From the NCBI GenBank assembly GCA_017962025.1, contig JAGCWD010000062.1:1-34705 (forward strand): DNA of 34,705 bases, written 5' to 3'. This DNA comes from Bacteroidales bacterium. GTDB taxonomy: Bacteria > Bacteroidota > Bacteroidia > Bacteroidales > UBA932. The position numbers and the translations under genes are program-made. Shown piece by piece: positions 16,850 to 25,785 of the stretch; position 1 is the stretch's first letter; the number at the start of each line of letters is the position of its first letter. A model generated the notes under the pieces. It was not told where the DNA came from and ran no database searches. It saw only the letters and a program-made list of their open reading frames with translations.

Positions 16850-19759
16850 ATGAAAAAGATTATGATGGCGGTCTTTGCCGCCGCAGCACTGCTCTTATTG
16901 GCAGGCTCCTGTTCCAAGTACAAATATGAGACTGTCAAGGGGGACCCTCTCAAGACAAAGATATACACCCTTGACAATGGGTTGAAGATCTATATGTCCG
17001 TCAACAAGGAGACACCCCGCCTCCAGACCTATATAGCAGTCAGGGCTGGAAGCAAGGATGACCCGCATGAGACGACTGGTCTTTCCCACTACCTGGAGCA
17101 CTTGATGTTCAAAGGTACCGAGAGCTTCGGAACCTCCGACTATGAGGCGGAGAAACCGCTTCTGGATGAGATCCGCAATCTCTTTGAAGTCTATAGGACC
17201 AAGACGGATCCTGAAGAAAGGGTGGCAATCTATCACCAGATAGATTCCATCAGCTATGAGGCATCCAAGATTGCCATACCCAATGAATATGACAAATTGA
17301 TGTCCATAATCGGCGCTTCCGGATCCAATGCATTCACGTCCAGCGACATGACTGTCTATCAAGAGGACATACCCTCCAACCAGATCGAGAACTGGGCAAA
17401 GATACAGGCCGACAGGTTCATCCATCCTGTGATCCGCGGGTTCCACACTGAACTTGAGACGGTCTATGAGGAGAAGAACATGAGCCTTACCGAGGATGAT
17501 TCCAAGGCTATGGAGGCCATTGACTCCGTTCTCTTCGCCCATCATCCTTACGGACTCCAGACCACACTGGGTACCCAGGACCATCTCAAGAATCCTTCCA
17601 TCATAAACATCGAAAACCACCGTGGTAATTTCTATGTTCCCAACAACGTGGCAATCTGTGTTTCCGGAGATTTCGATCCTGATTCTTTCGTGGAGACAGT
17701 GGAGAGGTATTTTGGAGATTGGGAACCAAACCCCCAGATAAAGACCCTTCAGTACGAGCCTGAGCAGGCTATCACTTCCCCGGTTGAGAAAACTGTCTAT
17801 GGTCTTGATGCTGAATTTGTCATGCTTGGCTGGAGGACTCCCGGAGACAAGGATTTCCTGAGGAGCGAAGTCGGTGGAATCGTCAGCTCTATTCTCTACA
17901 ATGGAAAGGCCGGACTAGTCGACCTCGACCTTATCCAGGCCCAGAAAGTCGGTGGATTCTATCTGATGAACTACAACCGTCCGGATTATGGCGAGTTCCT
18001 CATGGTTGGTTATCCCCGCGAAGGCCAGTCTCTCGAAGATGTTCGTGACCTGATGCTGGAGCAGGTTGGAAGGGTCCGTACCGGAGACTTCGACGAAGAA
18101 CTCATCCAGTCCACTATCAACAATATCAAGCTTACCCGGATGTCCCAGTTGGAAAGCAATGGCAGGAGAGCTATGTCTTATGTCAATTCCTTCATCAACG
18201 GACACGCCTGGAAGGATGATGCGCTTCAACTAAAGCGCCTTGAAAAGATAACCAAGCATCAGATTACAGACTGGGCTAATGAATATCTTGGAGCAAACAG
18301 TTATGTCGTTGCCTACAAGAAGATCGGCGAAGACAAGAGCATCGACAAGATAGCCGCCCCTGCAATCACTCCGATAGAGACCAACCGTCATCTCCAGAGT
18401 GACTTCCTTACTGCTGTCCAGGCTACTGAGGTAGCTCCTATCGAACCCGTGTTCCCTGACTTTTCCAAGGATATGTCAAAGAGCACGTTGGCTCCTGGAG
18501 TCGAGCTGCTATACAAGCAGAATGAGATCAACGACATCTCCAATGTCATCATCCGTTTTGACAAGGGAGTCCGTAGCGATCCCCGCCTCGACCTGGCCTT
18601 CCGTTACCTTGGCTATCTGGGCACTCCTGAAAGAAGTGCCGCCCAACTCAACAAAGACTTGTATTCACTGGCTTGCACCCAGAGGTTTTCTTCTGGACAG
18701 GCCCAGTCTACCATCAGCATCCGTGGCTTGGACGAGAATCTTGGAAAGGCTCTGGACATGGTTGAGGACCTCATCTTCAATTCCGTTCCAGATACTACCA
18801 TCCTCTCAAGCCTTAAGGCTGATGTCTTCAAGGACCGTGCAGACGAAAAACTGAGCCAGGGTGCCTGCTTCTCGGCCCTTCAGAACTACATTTATTTTGG
18901 CCCTGACTATATTTCCCGAACGACTCTTTCCAACGAGCAGATCCTCGGTCTCACTTCTGAGGAGCTTCTCCAGGCGGTTCGCGACCTCTTCACAAAGCAG
19001 CACGAGATCCTTTACTACGGTCCTTCCGACGAAGCTTCTGCAAAGGCTGTCCTGACCGGACATCATAAGATTGCCGACAATCTCCAGCCCTTGGTAAAGG
19101 AATATCCCGCCAGCAGGCAGGTGGCATCCAACGAGGTCTTTATCGCTCCGTACGATGCCAATCAGTTCTATTACATCCAGTATTCCGACAGGGGAGAGAA
19201 GTTCAATGTGGCCAACGACCCTTCGGTCTCCATGTACAACAACTACTTCGGTAGCGGAATGAATGCCATAGTGTTCCAGGAGATGCGTGAAGCCCGTGGC
19301 CTGGCTTATTCAGCATCGGCTTCCCTGAGTTCTCCTACCTATAAGGATGATGACTACATCTTCCATGCTTTCATCGCTTCCCAGAACGACAAGCTTAAGG
19401 ATGCCGTGGATGCTTTCGACCAGATCATCAACGACATGCCTGAATCCGACAAGGCTTTCCAGATAGCAAAGACTTCCATCCTTTCCAGGCTCCGTACCAG
19501 CCGTACGACCGGAATCGGTGTCTTGAACAAGTATTTGGCCCTTAAGGAACTTGGCCTTTCTGAAGACCGTGACAAGGCTACCTTCGAGAAGATACAGAAC
19601 ATGACACTGGATGATGTCAAGGTGTTCCAGGAGAAGTGGATCAAGGGTCGCAGCTACGCTTACGGCCTCCTCGGACGCGAGTCCGACTTCGACATGGACT
19701 TCGTCCGTTCCCTCGGTCCTGTGACCAACCTCACCCTGGAGGAGATCTTCGGGTACTAG
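16850..19759 (+). CDS. M16-family zinc metallopeptidase lipoprotein (two-domain)
   Basis: A 969-residue pitrilysin/insulinase-type peptidase that degrades peptides in the cell envelope. The N-terminus is a lipoprotein signal (LLLLAGSC, lipidated C21). The inverted zinc motif HxxEH is intact at H80-Y-L-E83-H84, and E208 in VYEEKNMS is the likely third zinc ligand. The spacing of about 124 residues is longer than the usual 75 or so; the extra sequence is the helical EVYRTKTDPEERVAIYHQID region. The second half (from about 540, LAPGVELLYKQNEINDISNV) is a second M16 repeat without the zinc motif and contains EMREARGLAYSASA, a normal feature of the C-terminal domain. It has its own promoter and no operon partner. 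Family is certain; substrate unknown. Confidence 0.95.
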   Translation: MKKIMMAVFAAAALLLLAGSCSKYKYETVKGDPLKTKIYTLDNGLKIYMSVNKETPRLQTYIAVRAGSKDDPHETTGLSHYLEHLMFKGTESFGTSDYEAEKPLLDEIRNLFEVYRTKTDPEERVAIYHQIDSISYEASKIAIPNEYDKLMSIIGASGSNAFTSSDMTVYQEDIPSNQIENWAKIQADRFIHPVIRGFHTELETVYEEKNMSLTEDDSKAMEAIDSVLFAHHPYGLQTTLGTQDHLKNPSIINIENHRGNFYVPNNVAICVSGDFDPDSFVETVERYFGDWEPNPQIKTLQYEPEQAITSPVEKTVYGLDAEFVMLGWRTPGDKDFLRSEVGGIVSSILYNGKAGLVDLDLIQAQKVGGFYLMNYNRPDYGEFLMVGYPREGQSLEDVRDLMLEQVGRVRTGDFDEELIQSTINNIKLTRMSQLESNGRRAMSYVNSFINGHAWKDDALQLKRLEKITKHQITDWANEYLGANSYVVAYKKIGEDKSIDKIAAPAITPIETNRHLQSDFLTAVQATEVAPIEPVFPDFSKDMSKSTLAPGVELLYKQNEINDISNVIIRFDKGVRSDPRLDLAFRYLGYLGTPERSAAQLNKDLYSLACTQRFSSGQAQSTISIRGLDENLGKALDMVEDLIFNSVPDTTILSSLKADVFKDRADEKLSQGACFSALQNYIYFGPDYISRTTLSNEQILGLTSEELLQAVRDLFTKQHEILYYGPSDEASAKAVLTGHHKIADNLQPLVKEYPASRQVASNEVFIAPYDANQFYYIQYSDRGEKFNVANDPSVSMYNNYFGSGMNAIVFQEMREARGLAYSASASLSSPTYKDDDYIFHAFIASQNDKLKDAVDAFDQIINDMPESDKAFQIAKTSILSRLRTSRTTGIGVLNKYLALKELGLSEDRDKATFEKIQNMTLDDVKVFQEKWIKGRSYAYGLLGRESDFDMDFVRSLGPVTNLTLEEIFGY

Positions 19760-19790
19760 ATGGTACGTACTCAGTGCAAGTTCTGGTTGC

Positions 19791-19896
19791 CTGTTATGTA
19801 AGTATCTTATCTCTAGAAAGTTAAATAATCAGACGGTCTCGATTTCGGGACCGTCTGATTATGTAATTAACTGGTAATATGTTACTTACATAACAG
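19791..19896. repeat. 106-bp palindromic element, copy 1
   Basis: The element has 13-bp inverted ends (CTGTTATGTAAGT at 19791-19803 and ACTTACATAACAG at 19884-19896), a 26-nt arm on each side and a 28-nt core hairpin at 19830-19857 (CAGACGGTC ... GACCGTCTG). The arms are partly complementary (17 of 26), so the whole unit can fold as one long hairpin. It lies 31 nt after the M16 stop and 30 nt before the RAYT stop, where it could also end transcription from both sides. Confidence 0.85.
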
Positions 19897-19926
19897 CATT
19901 ATTGTCTCCACATGATAGCTTATTAA

Positions 19927-20808
19927 TTATCCTCTATGTAGAAACTTGTTTATACACGAGGATTTAGCATGAGTCTGGTTCTTAAGTGTCCAGAAGAGTC
20001 TATCCTTTGATTCTTCTGACAGTTTCTCGAAATTGAGGCTTGATCCTTTATAGCCGAAAGATTTTACAATTGAAAGCATTTCAAGGTAGCATGAGTGATC
20101 ACCGTATTCATCTTCGAGATCGAATTCCGATCCAGCATTCGATTCAACAGCTGTGATCATTTTCCCGAAACCGTCGTACAATTCTTCCAGATCCTTGAAT
20201 GCAAGGAAGTTGTACTTGAAGATAATGTAGTCGATAAGTTGATTGCTCTCATCTTTGTCAAGGCCATTGAACAGGTTCTTTAATACATTATATGATAAGT
20301 GTTTCCCTTCGTTGTAGAAATAATCGACTTTTCTTAAAGCGACTCTCATCACATTCCTGCAGTGTTCTTTCCTGAGTTTTTTTGAAAATGGGTGGGGATT
20401 GTCATGATATGCCAGGAGATTCCATCTGTATTCCATAGCGGTTCTGACCATCTTGCCGGCTACTGCATTGTTGAACACATAAGCCACGCAGCCCATGATG
20501 ATCTTTACCCCTTTCTTCAATGAATACCCGAAAGGGCTTTGGAATAATGACCCTTTCCTTTCATATCGAGTATTATATTCCCTTACGAAAGCAGTGGTTA
20601 TCCGATGTATAAAAGAACGTAATTCACTTAAAGAAATCTCCTTGAATAGAAAATGAATATGGTTGAACATCGGGCAGAATGCCAGGACGGTCAATTCCAT
20701 TCTACGTACGATAACGCTTACGAGAGTGAAGAAAACAAGCAGATCTTCCAGCCTGTAAAAAATACCGAAGCCATTGATCCCTTTGATGAATGCATGCCTT
20801 GCTTCCAT
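19927..20808 (-). CDS. REP-associated tyrosine transposase (RAYT, Y1/IS200-like)
   Basis: A 293-residue Y1 transposase. Family landmarks are RHAFIKGINGFGIFYRLEDLLVF at the N-terminus, the HUH motif H50-I-H52 in FCPMFNHIHFLF, the RKGSLFQSPFGYS segment, and Y110 in CVAYVFNNAVAGKM, the counterpart of the YIHxNPV tyrosine that cleaves DNA. All catalytic parts look intact, so the enzyme may be active. A C-terminal extension of about 150 residues follows, ending in a helix-rich stretch that may be a degenerate DNA-binding domain. RAYTs process short palindromes; here two 106-bp palindromic elements flank the gene. No convincing -7 box was found upstream. Confidence 0.9.
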   Translation of the reverse strand: MEARHAFIKGINGFGIFYRLEDLLVFFTLVSVIVRRMELTVLAFCPMFNHIHFLFKEISLSELRSFIHRITTAFVREYNTRYERKGSLFQSPFGYSLKKGVKIIMGCVAYVFNNAVAGKMVRTAMEYRWNLLAYHDNPHPFSKKLRKEHCRNVMRVALRKVDYFYNEGKHLSYNVLKNLFNGLDKDESNQLIDYIIFKYNFLAFKDLEELYDGFGKMITAVESNAGSEFDLEDEYGDHSCYLEMLSIVKSFGYKGSSLNFEKLSEESKDRLFWTLKNQTHAKSSCINKFLHRG

Positions 20809-20910
20809 GTTTGAAGTTTTATATAGTATAAGTTACCGGCATACCGGTTAGTCAGTGCTAAAATACTAATTAAATCCCAACCTAACAAGCTTGGCAATGT
20901 TGGTGTGGCG

Positions 20911-21016
20911 CTGTTATATAAGTGCCTTATTATTAGCAAATTAAATGATCAGACGGTCTCGATTTCGGGACCGTCTGATGGCTTAATATTCAGATTATAA
21001 GAGTATTCCGTAACAG
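20911..21016. repeat. 106-bp palindromic element, copy 2
   Basis: Same layout as copy 1: left end CTGTTATATAAGT (20911-20923), core hairpin 20950-20977 identical to copy 1 over all 28 nt, and right end at 21004-21016 (TATTCCGTAACAG, 9 of 13 matches to the copy 1 end). It lies between the start of the RAYT and the 3' end of metK. The left half and core are conserved and the right arm has decayed. Confidence 0.8.
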
Positions 21017-21044
21017 CTCAGCGCTGGCGGGTTCAAGAGGACTG

Positions 21045-22292
21045 CTATATCCCGAACTCGTGCTTGATGAGGTCAACCGAGTCCAGTTTTTCCCAGCCGA
21101 AGAACTGGACTTCTTTTTCGGCGGGCTGGCCGTTCTGGAAGACGGAGACCTTCTTGACATAAGGGTCGCGGCCGAAATGGCCATAGGTGGCGGTAGGGGA
21201 GTAGATGGGGTTTTTGAGACCGAATCTCCGGATTATCATCGCCGGACGGAGGTCGAACATTTTCCCGATCCTGAAGGCGATTTCGGCATCGGGGATGATT
21301 CCCGTTCCCCAGGTGTTTACGAATATGCTAACGGGCTTTGCTACGCCGATGGCATACGCAAGCTGGACCATCATCTTGCCGGCTACGCCTGCGGCCACCA
21401 TATTCTTGGCGATGTATCTTGCGGCATAGGCTGCACTGCGGTCCACCTTGGAAGGATCCTTTCCGGAGAAAGCTCCGCCGCCATGGGCTGAGTGTCCACC
21501 GTAGGTGTCCACTATTATCTTCCTGCCGGTGAGGCCGGTGTCTCCTGCAGGGCCGCCGATAACGAACTTGCCCGTAGGATTGACGTGAAGGATGAAGTCA
21601 CCCTTGAATAGGGAAGCAGTCGCCGGGTCAAGCTGTGCTGTAACCTTGGGCAACAGGATATTCCTGACATCGCTTTCAATTCTTGAGTGCATAACTTCGT
21701 CAGTGTCGAACTCGTCATGCTGGGTAGAGAGAACGATCGTGTGGATCCTCAGTGGCTTCCCGTCTTCTGAATATTCAATAGTGTACTGGGACTTAGAATC
21801 CGGCCTGAGGTATGGCATCAGTTCCGGTTCCTTGTGGCGGATCTGGGCAAGGGTCCAAAGCGTGAGGTGAGAGAGATAGAGCGCAAGTGGCATGTAGCTC
21901 TCGGTGTCCTTGCAGGCGAAACCGAACATCATACCCTGGTCACCGGCTCCCTGGTCGTCTGGATTTTCCCGGGACACTCCGCGGTTGATGTCCTGGCTCT
22001 GTTCGTGGATTTCTGACAGTACTCCGCAGGAGTTGGCGTCGAACATGTATTCGGCCTTGTTGTAACCGATGCGGCTGATTACATCGCGGACGGTGCCTTG
22101 GATGTCAACATAGGCATCGGAAAGGACCTCTCCGCCGACAATTACAAGTCCGGTCGAGCAAAAAGTCTCACATGCGACCTTTGATTCGGGGTCGCGACGG
22201 AGGAATTCGTCGAGGATTGCATCTGAAATCTGGTCGGCCACCTTGTCAGGATGGCCCTCGGAGACAGACTCCGAAGTAAATAGATAATTCAT
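21045..22292 (-). CDS. metK: S-adenosylmethionine synthetase
   Basis: A 415-residue cytoplasmic enzyme making S-adenosylmethionine from methionine and ATP. The signatures are intact: [19 protein letters not shown] at the N-terminus (ATP/Mg site), [12 protein letters not shown], and [23 protein letters not shown]. The C-terminal part (TYGHFGRD) is typical of the family. Length is slightly above the E. coli enzyme, as in other Bacteroidetes. The ATG at 22292 fits the family start. The leader holds a probable SAM-II riboswitch immediately before the ATG, giving feedback from the product. No co-directional gene follows within 28 nt; a 106-bp palindromic element lies downstream. Confidence 0.97.
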   Translation of the reverse strand: MNYLFTSESVSEGHPDKVADQISDAILDEFLRRDPESKVACETFCSTGLVIVGGEVLSDAYVDIQGTVRDVISRIGYNKAEYMFDANSCGVLSEIHEQSQDINRGVSRENPDDQGAGDQGMMFGFACKDTESYMPLALYLSHLTLWTLAQIRHKEPELMPYLRPDSKSQYTIEYSEDGKPLRIHTIVLSTQHDEFDTDEVMHSRIESDVRNILLPKVTAQLDPATASLFKGDFILHVNPTGKFVIGGPAGDTGLTGRKIIVDTYGGHSAHGGGAFSGKDPSKVDRSAAYAARYIAKNMVAAGVAGKMMVQLAYAIGVAKPVSIFVNTWGTGIIPDAEIAFRIGKMFDLRPAMIIRRFGLKNPIYSPTATYGHFGRDPYVKKVSVFQNGQPAEKEVQFFGWEKLDSVDLIKHEFGI

Positions 22293-22346
22293 GTCTTTAG
22301 CATTTTTTTGACCGGGGTTGCAAGCGGTGCAAATCCTTCCCCGGAA
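22293..22346 (-). promoter_or_regulatory. SAM-II-type riboswitch in the metK leader
   Basis: Read 5'->3' on the minus strand, the leader has a perfect P1 stem (CCGGGG at 22344-22339 and CCCCGG at 22317-22312). The loop carries GGATTTG, ACCG and CTTGCAA in the order of the SAM-II consensus, followed by an A-rich joiner and ATGCTAAAGAC, matching the conserved GCUAAA of the pseudoknot. The metK ATG follows six nucleotides after GCTAAA, so ligand binding would bury the start region. SAM-II is best known from alphaproteobacteria, upstream of methionine and SAM genes. The match was made by eye; a covariance search against Rfam SAM-II would settle it. Confidence 0.82.
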
Positions 22347-22357
22347 GTTTGGCGTGG

Positions 22358-22365
22358 CAAAGGTA
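22358..22365 (-). promoter_or_regulatory. -7 box of the metK promoter
   Basis: TACCTTTG on the minus strand (22365-22358) fits TAnnTTTG exactly. Initiation about seven bases downstream would start the RNA just before the riboswitch stem at 22344. A clear -33 TTTG is not seen at 20 bp (a TTTC lies slightly farther), so confidence is moderate. Confidence 0.5.
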
Positions 22366-22485
22366 AGAACAAAAATCCGATTATGGTGAAATAAATTTTA
22401 GCAACCCGATTATTTGTATTATTTTCGTGGGTTCAAAATGAGCAAGAAGTTTAATTATTAATACCTTAATACTTAAATTCAATCT

Positions 22486-25400
22486 ATGTTTCAATCATTT
22501 AAAAGAGGATTAGCCGTTCTTCTGGCTGCCTTTGTCGGAGTCGCCGCCTTCGCTCAGGTCACGACTTCAAGCCTCGCCGGAAACATCAAGGATGACTCCG
22601 GCGAACCTTTGACCGGTGCAGCAGTAGTCGCCGTTCACACTCCCTCCGGCACCCAGTATGCCGCCGTGGCGAACATGGACGGAAACTACATGATCAACGG
22701 TATGCGTGTTGGTGGTCCCTACAGGGTGACCATTACCTTCCTGGGCTACCAGACCATCGAGTACACCGATGTGACCCTGCAGCTTGCGGAGACCTTCAAC
22801 CTGAATGCTCAGCTCAAGCCTGACAATGAGACTCTTGAGTCCTCAGTGGTGATTGCCGCTCCGACATCGAAGTTTGCTTCTGCTGTGAAGACAGGTGCTT
22901 CCACCAACATCTCAACATCTCAGATTACCGAGATGCCTACCGTCAGCAGGAGCCTGACCGATGTCACCAAGCTCTCTCCTTACGGAGGTAACGGAATGAA
23001 CTTCTCCGGAAGTTCAGGCCGAAGCACCAATTTCACTGTGGACGGTGCGAATGTAAACAATAACTTCGGTCTTACCACTTCTCTTCCTGGAGGTGGCAAT
23101 CCTATATCTCTTGATGCTATCGAGGAAATCCAGGTTGTGGTTTCTCCTTTTGATGTCCGTCAGTCAAACTTCATCGGTGGTGGTATCAATGCTATTACCA
23201 AGTCAGGAACCAACACCGTCAAGGGGACTGCATATGTATATCACCAGAATGAGAATATGCATGGAAGCCGTATCGATGGTGTGGATCTTGAAAGGGAGAA
23301 GGAACGCACCACCACATATGGTTTCACGCTTGGTGGTCCTATCATCAAGAACAAGCTATTCTTCTTCGTCAATGCCGAGCAGATCAGCAGGCCTACCAGC
23401 GTAATCAAGTGGAGGGTCTCTGAAGACGGAGTAGCAAATGAAGACCGTATGATTACCCGTGTCAGCAGGTCCGAAGCACTCGCCGTTTCTAATTTCCTCA
23501 AGCAGGAATACGGCTATGATCCCGGATCTTTCGACGACTACGGAAAGGACAATTCCACCACGAAACTCCTGGCACGTCTGGACTGGAACATCAACCGTGC
23601 GAATCATTTTGCCCTTAGGTATAATTATACTACCAGCAACACTTGGAAGTATCCTTCAACATCAAGGGATGTTTCAGGAATGTCGTTCGATATGCTTTCA
23701 AAGTATGGTCTGATCTTCTCGAACACTCTGTACAATCAGATGAACGACCTCTACACAATCTCGGCCGACCTTAACAGCCGTATCTCCGATAACGTTTCTA
23801 ACCAGTTGCTCGTAACCTATTCCAATATTGTTGACGAGCGTGGTAATGACGGAGGTTTCTTCCCGTTCGTGGAGATTCTTGCCGGAGATCTCGGTGAAGG
23901 GCACGAGAAAGAGCCTTACATGGACTTTGGAACGGAACTCTTTACATATCGTAACAAGGTAGTGAACACTATTCTTAACATCAAGGATGATGTCACTTGG
24001 TATAAGGGAGCCCATAAGATCACTGCCGGAGCAAGTTTCGAGGCGCAGATGGCTCTGAATACCTATATGCGTAATGGTACCGGAACTTATCGTTTCAAAA
24101 GCTTGAGTGACTTCCTTGGCAAGCAGAAGCCTATAGAGTTTGCTTTTGACTGGGGATATGACGGAGACGAGTATCCTTCAGCAAAGGTACGTTTCAATCA
24201 GATTGGTGCCTATGCCCAGGATGAGTGGAATGTAAACGACAAACTTAAGTTGACTGCCGGAATCCGCTTTGACACTATCATGTTCAATGAGGATGATGTG
24301 ATGACGAACAATGCTATCAAGGCTTTGGACTACAATGGTCTTCATGTTGACACTGGCCTTTGGCCCACTACCAACGTCCAGATCAGCCCCAGGTTAGGTT
24401 TCTCCTATGATGTCTTTGGTGACAGGAGGCTCAAGATCCGTGGAGGTACCGGTCTGTTTGCCGGACGTCTTCCCCTTGTGTTCTTCACCAACATGCCTAC
24501 TAACGCCGGCTTTGTCAAAGGCCGTGTCAAGAGTGTCACTAATAATGCTATCTTGAACCAGCTTGTTGATAATTCCGGAAAGGTCCTTACTGACCGCTGG
24601 GATATCCTTGCAGCATTGAACAAGTACGATCCCAAGACATTTGCTACGACGAGGCCTACACCAGAGACGGCTGTTATCAACCCTATCATCACGAGTGAGG
24701 CTGCAGCAGTTGACCGTAAGTTCAAGATGCCGCAGGTCTGGAAGTCTTCTATCGCAGTTGATTACACCCTGCCTATCGCATTCCCGTTCACTGTAACTGC
24801 TGAGTACATATTCAACAAGACTCTCAATGGCGTAATGCTTCAGAACTGGAACATTCCTACTGACAACGCCGGTTGGACTACTTTCAATGGAGCTGACAAC
24901 CGTCACATGTATCCTTCAGGCTACAGCTATAACAGCCTCGATGCCTTTGTACTTTCCAATACGAATAAGGGTTATGGCTCTGTCGCTTCGGTTGCCATCA
25001 ATGCCGAGCCTGTCAAGGGTCTCTTCTTTACAGCAGCCTACACCCACACTGTCAGTAAGGAAATCACAGGTATGCCTGGTTCTAACGCTGCTGCAGCATG
25101 GAAGTATATTCCTTCTGTGGATGGTCCGAACTTCAACATACTCCACAACTCTTCCTACAATCTGCCTGACCGTCTGATGGCTTCTGTTTCCTACACAGAC
25201 AAGGCACGCAACCATTGGAGCCTCTTCTACGAGGGACTGAGATATGCCGGTAACAGCTACATCTATTCCAATGACATGAATGGTGACGGCAATGCATATG
25301 ACCTTATCTACATCCCTTCAGACAAGAATGAGATCCGTTTCATTGACTCTGACAGCGAGACTCGTTTCTGGGAGTTTGTAGATCAGGACAAGTATCTGAC

Positions 25401-25770
25401 TGCCAACAAGGGTAAGTATGCCGAGGCTTATGCTGTGACCCAGCCGATGAGGCATATCTTTGATTTCCGTTACGCCCACGACTTTGTCGTGAAGGCAGGT
25501 AATACCAGGAACACCCTTCAGCTCAGCCTTGATGTCCAGAATGTGGGCAATCTCTTCAATTCCCGTTGGGGTGTCTCCAAGACATGGAATACTGATGTTC
25601 CTCACGACACCAATGGCAATGCCAAGATCATCAAGTATGAATATACTGATGTTGACGGCGTTCCCGTTTACTCCACCATGGTTGGTTCTGGTGTAAAGAC
25701 CTGGGACTTCACCCATACGCTTGCCAATTGCTGGTACATGCAGATCGGTATCAAATACATGTTCAACTAA
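22486..25770 (+). CDS. Oar-like TonB-dependent outer-membrane receptor
   Basis: A 1094-residue outer-membrane protein. A signal peptide ends near AAFAQ (residue 24). A carboxypeptidase-regulatory-like domain follows (about 28-112, LAGNIKDDSGEPLTGAAVVAV), then a plug (about 125-240) with SGRSTNFTVDGANVNNNFGL and IGGGINAITKSGTNTVKG, and a barrel beginning near TYGFTLGGPIIKNKLFFFVNAEQ, the hallmark of the Oar/OmpA-like receptor branch rather than of SusC. It ends in an aromatic residue (KYMFN). No susD partner follows; instead a BACON/OB-fold lipoprotein begins 15 nt downstream, so the two form an operon. Cargo is unknown; related receptors have been linked to peptide or protein uptake and to export of surface proteins, which is only suggestive here. 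Confidence 0.9.
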   Translation: MFQSFKRGLAVLLAAFVGVAAFAQVTTSSLAGNIKDDSGEPLTGAAVVAVHTPSGTQYAAVANMDGNYMINGMRVGGPYRVTITFLGYQTIEYTDVTLQLAETFNLNAQLKPDNETLESSVVIAAPTSKFASAVKTGASTNISTSQITEMPTVSRSLTDVTKLSPYGGNGMNFSGSSGRSTNFTVDGANVNNNFGLTTSLPGGGNPISLDAIEEIQVVVSPFDVRQSNFIGGGINAITKSGTNTVKGTAYVYHQNENMHGSRIDGVDLEREKERTTTYGFTLGGPIIKNKLFFFVNAEQISRPTSVIKWRVSEDGVANEDRMITRVSRSEALAVSNFLKQEYGYDPGSFDDYGKDNSTTKLLARLDWNINRANHFALRYNYTTSNTWKYPSTSRDVSGMSFDMLSKYGLIFSNTLYNQMNDLYTISADLNSRISDNVSNQLLVTYSNIVDERGNDGGFFPFVEILAGDLGEGHEKEPYMDFGTELFTYRNKVVNTILNIKDDVTWYKGAHKITAGASFEAQMALNTYMRNGTGTYRFKSLSDFLGKQKPIEFAFDWGYDGDEYPSAKVRFNQIGAYAQDEWNVNDKLKLTAGIRFDTIMFNEDDVMTNNAIKALDYNGLHVDTGLWPTTNVQISPRLGFSYDVFGDRRLKIRGGTGLFAGRLPLVFFTNMPTNAGFVKGRVKSVTNNAILNQLVDNSGKVLTDRWDILAALNKYDPKTFATTRPTPETAVINPIITSEAAAVDRKFKMPQVWKSSIAVDYTLPIAFPFTVTAEYIFNKTLNGVMLQNWNIPTDNAGWTTFNGADNRHMYPSGYSYNSLDAFVLSNTNKGYGSVASVAINAEPVKGLFFTAAYTHTVSKEITGMPGSNAAAAWKYIPSVDGPNFNILHNSSYNLPDRLMASVSYTDKARNHWSLFYEGLRYAGNSYIYSNDMNGDGNAYDLIYIPSDKNEIRFIDSDSETRFWEFVDQDKYLTANKGKYAEAYAVTQPMRHIFDFRYAHDFVVKAGNTRNTLQLSLDVQNVGNLFNSRWGVSKTWNTDVPHDTNGNAKIIKYEYTDVDGVPVYSTMVGSGVKTWDFTHTLANCWYMQIGIKYMFN

Positions 25771-25785
25771 TAATACAGACGCGAC

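Larger units (their letters stand above)
19791..21016. mobile_element. RAYT-containing unit flanked by two direct copies of the 106-bp element
   Basis: A single-gene transposase unit is bracketed by two 106-bp elements in the same orientation, offset by exactly 1120 bp. The first 69 bp of each (19791-19859 and 20911-20979) align without gaps with nine mismatches. This is the arrangement expected of a RAYT with its cognate palindromes. The outer limits of what moves are not known. Confidence 0.55.

Noticed and set aside
20833-20850. Short palindromic stretch (TTACCGGCATACCGGTTA) upstream of the RAYT as an operator.
   Set aside because: Only a 4-bp stem is perfect and there is no second copy or nearby promoter to support it.
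19791-20979. The 69-bp direct repeats around the RAYT as long terminal repeats or a target-site duplication.
   Set aside because: A third related copy with the same internal layout occurs alone at 28083, and the unit is itself palindromic; it is better read as a dispersed palindromic element.
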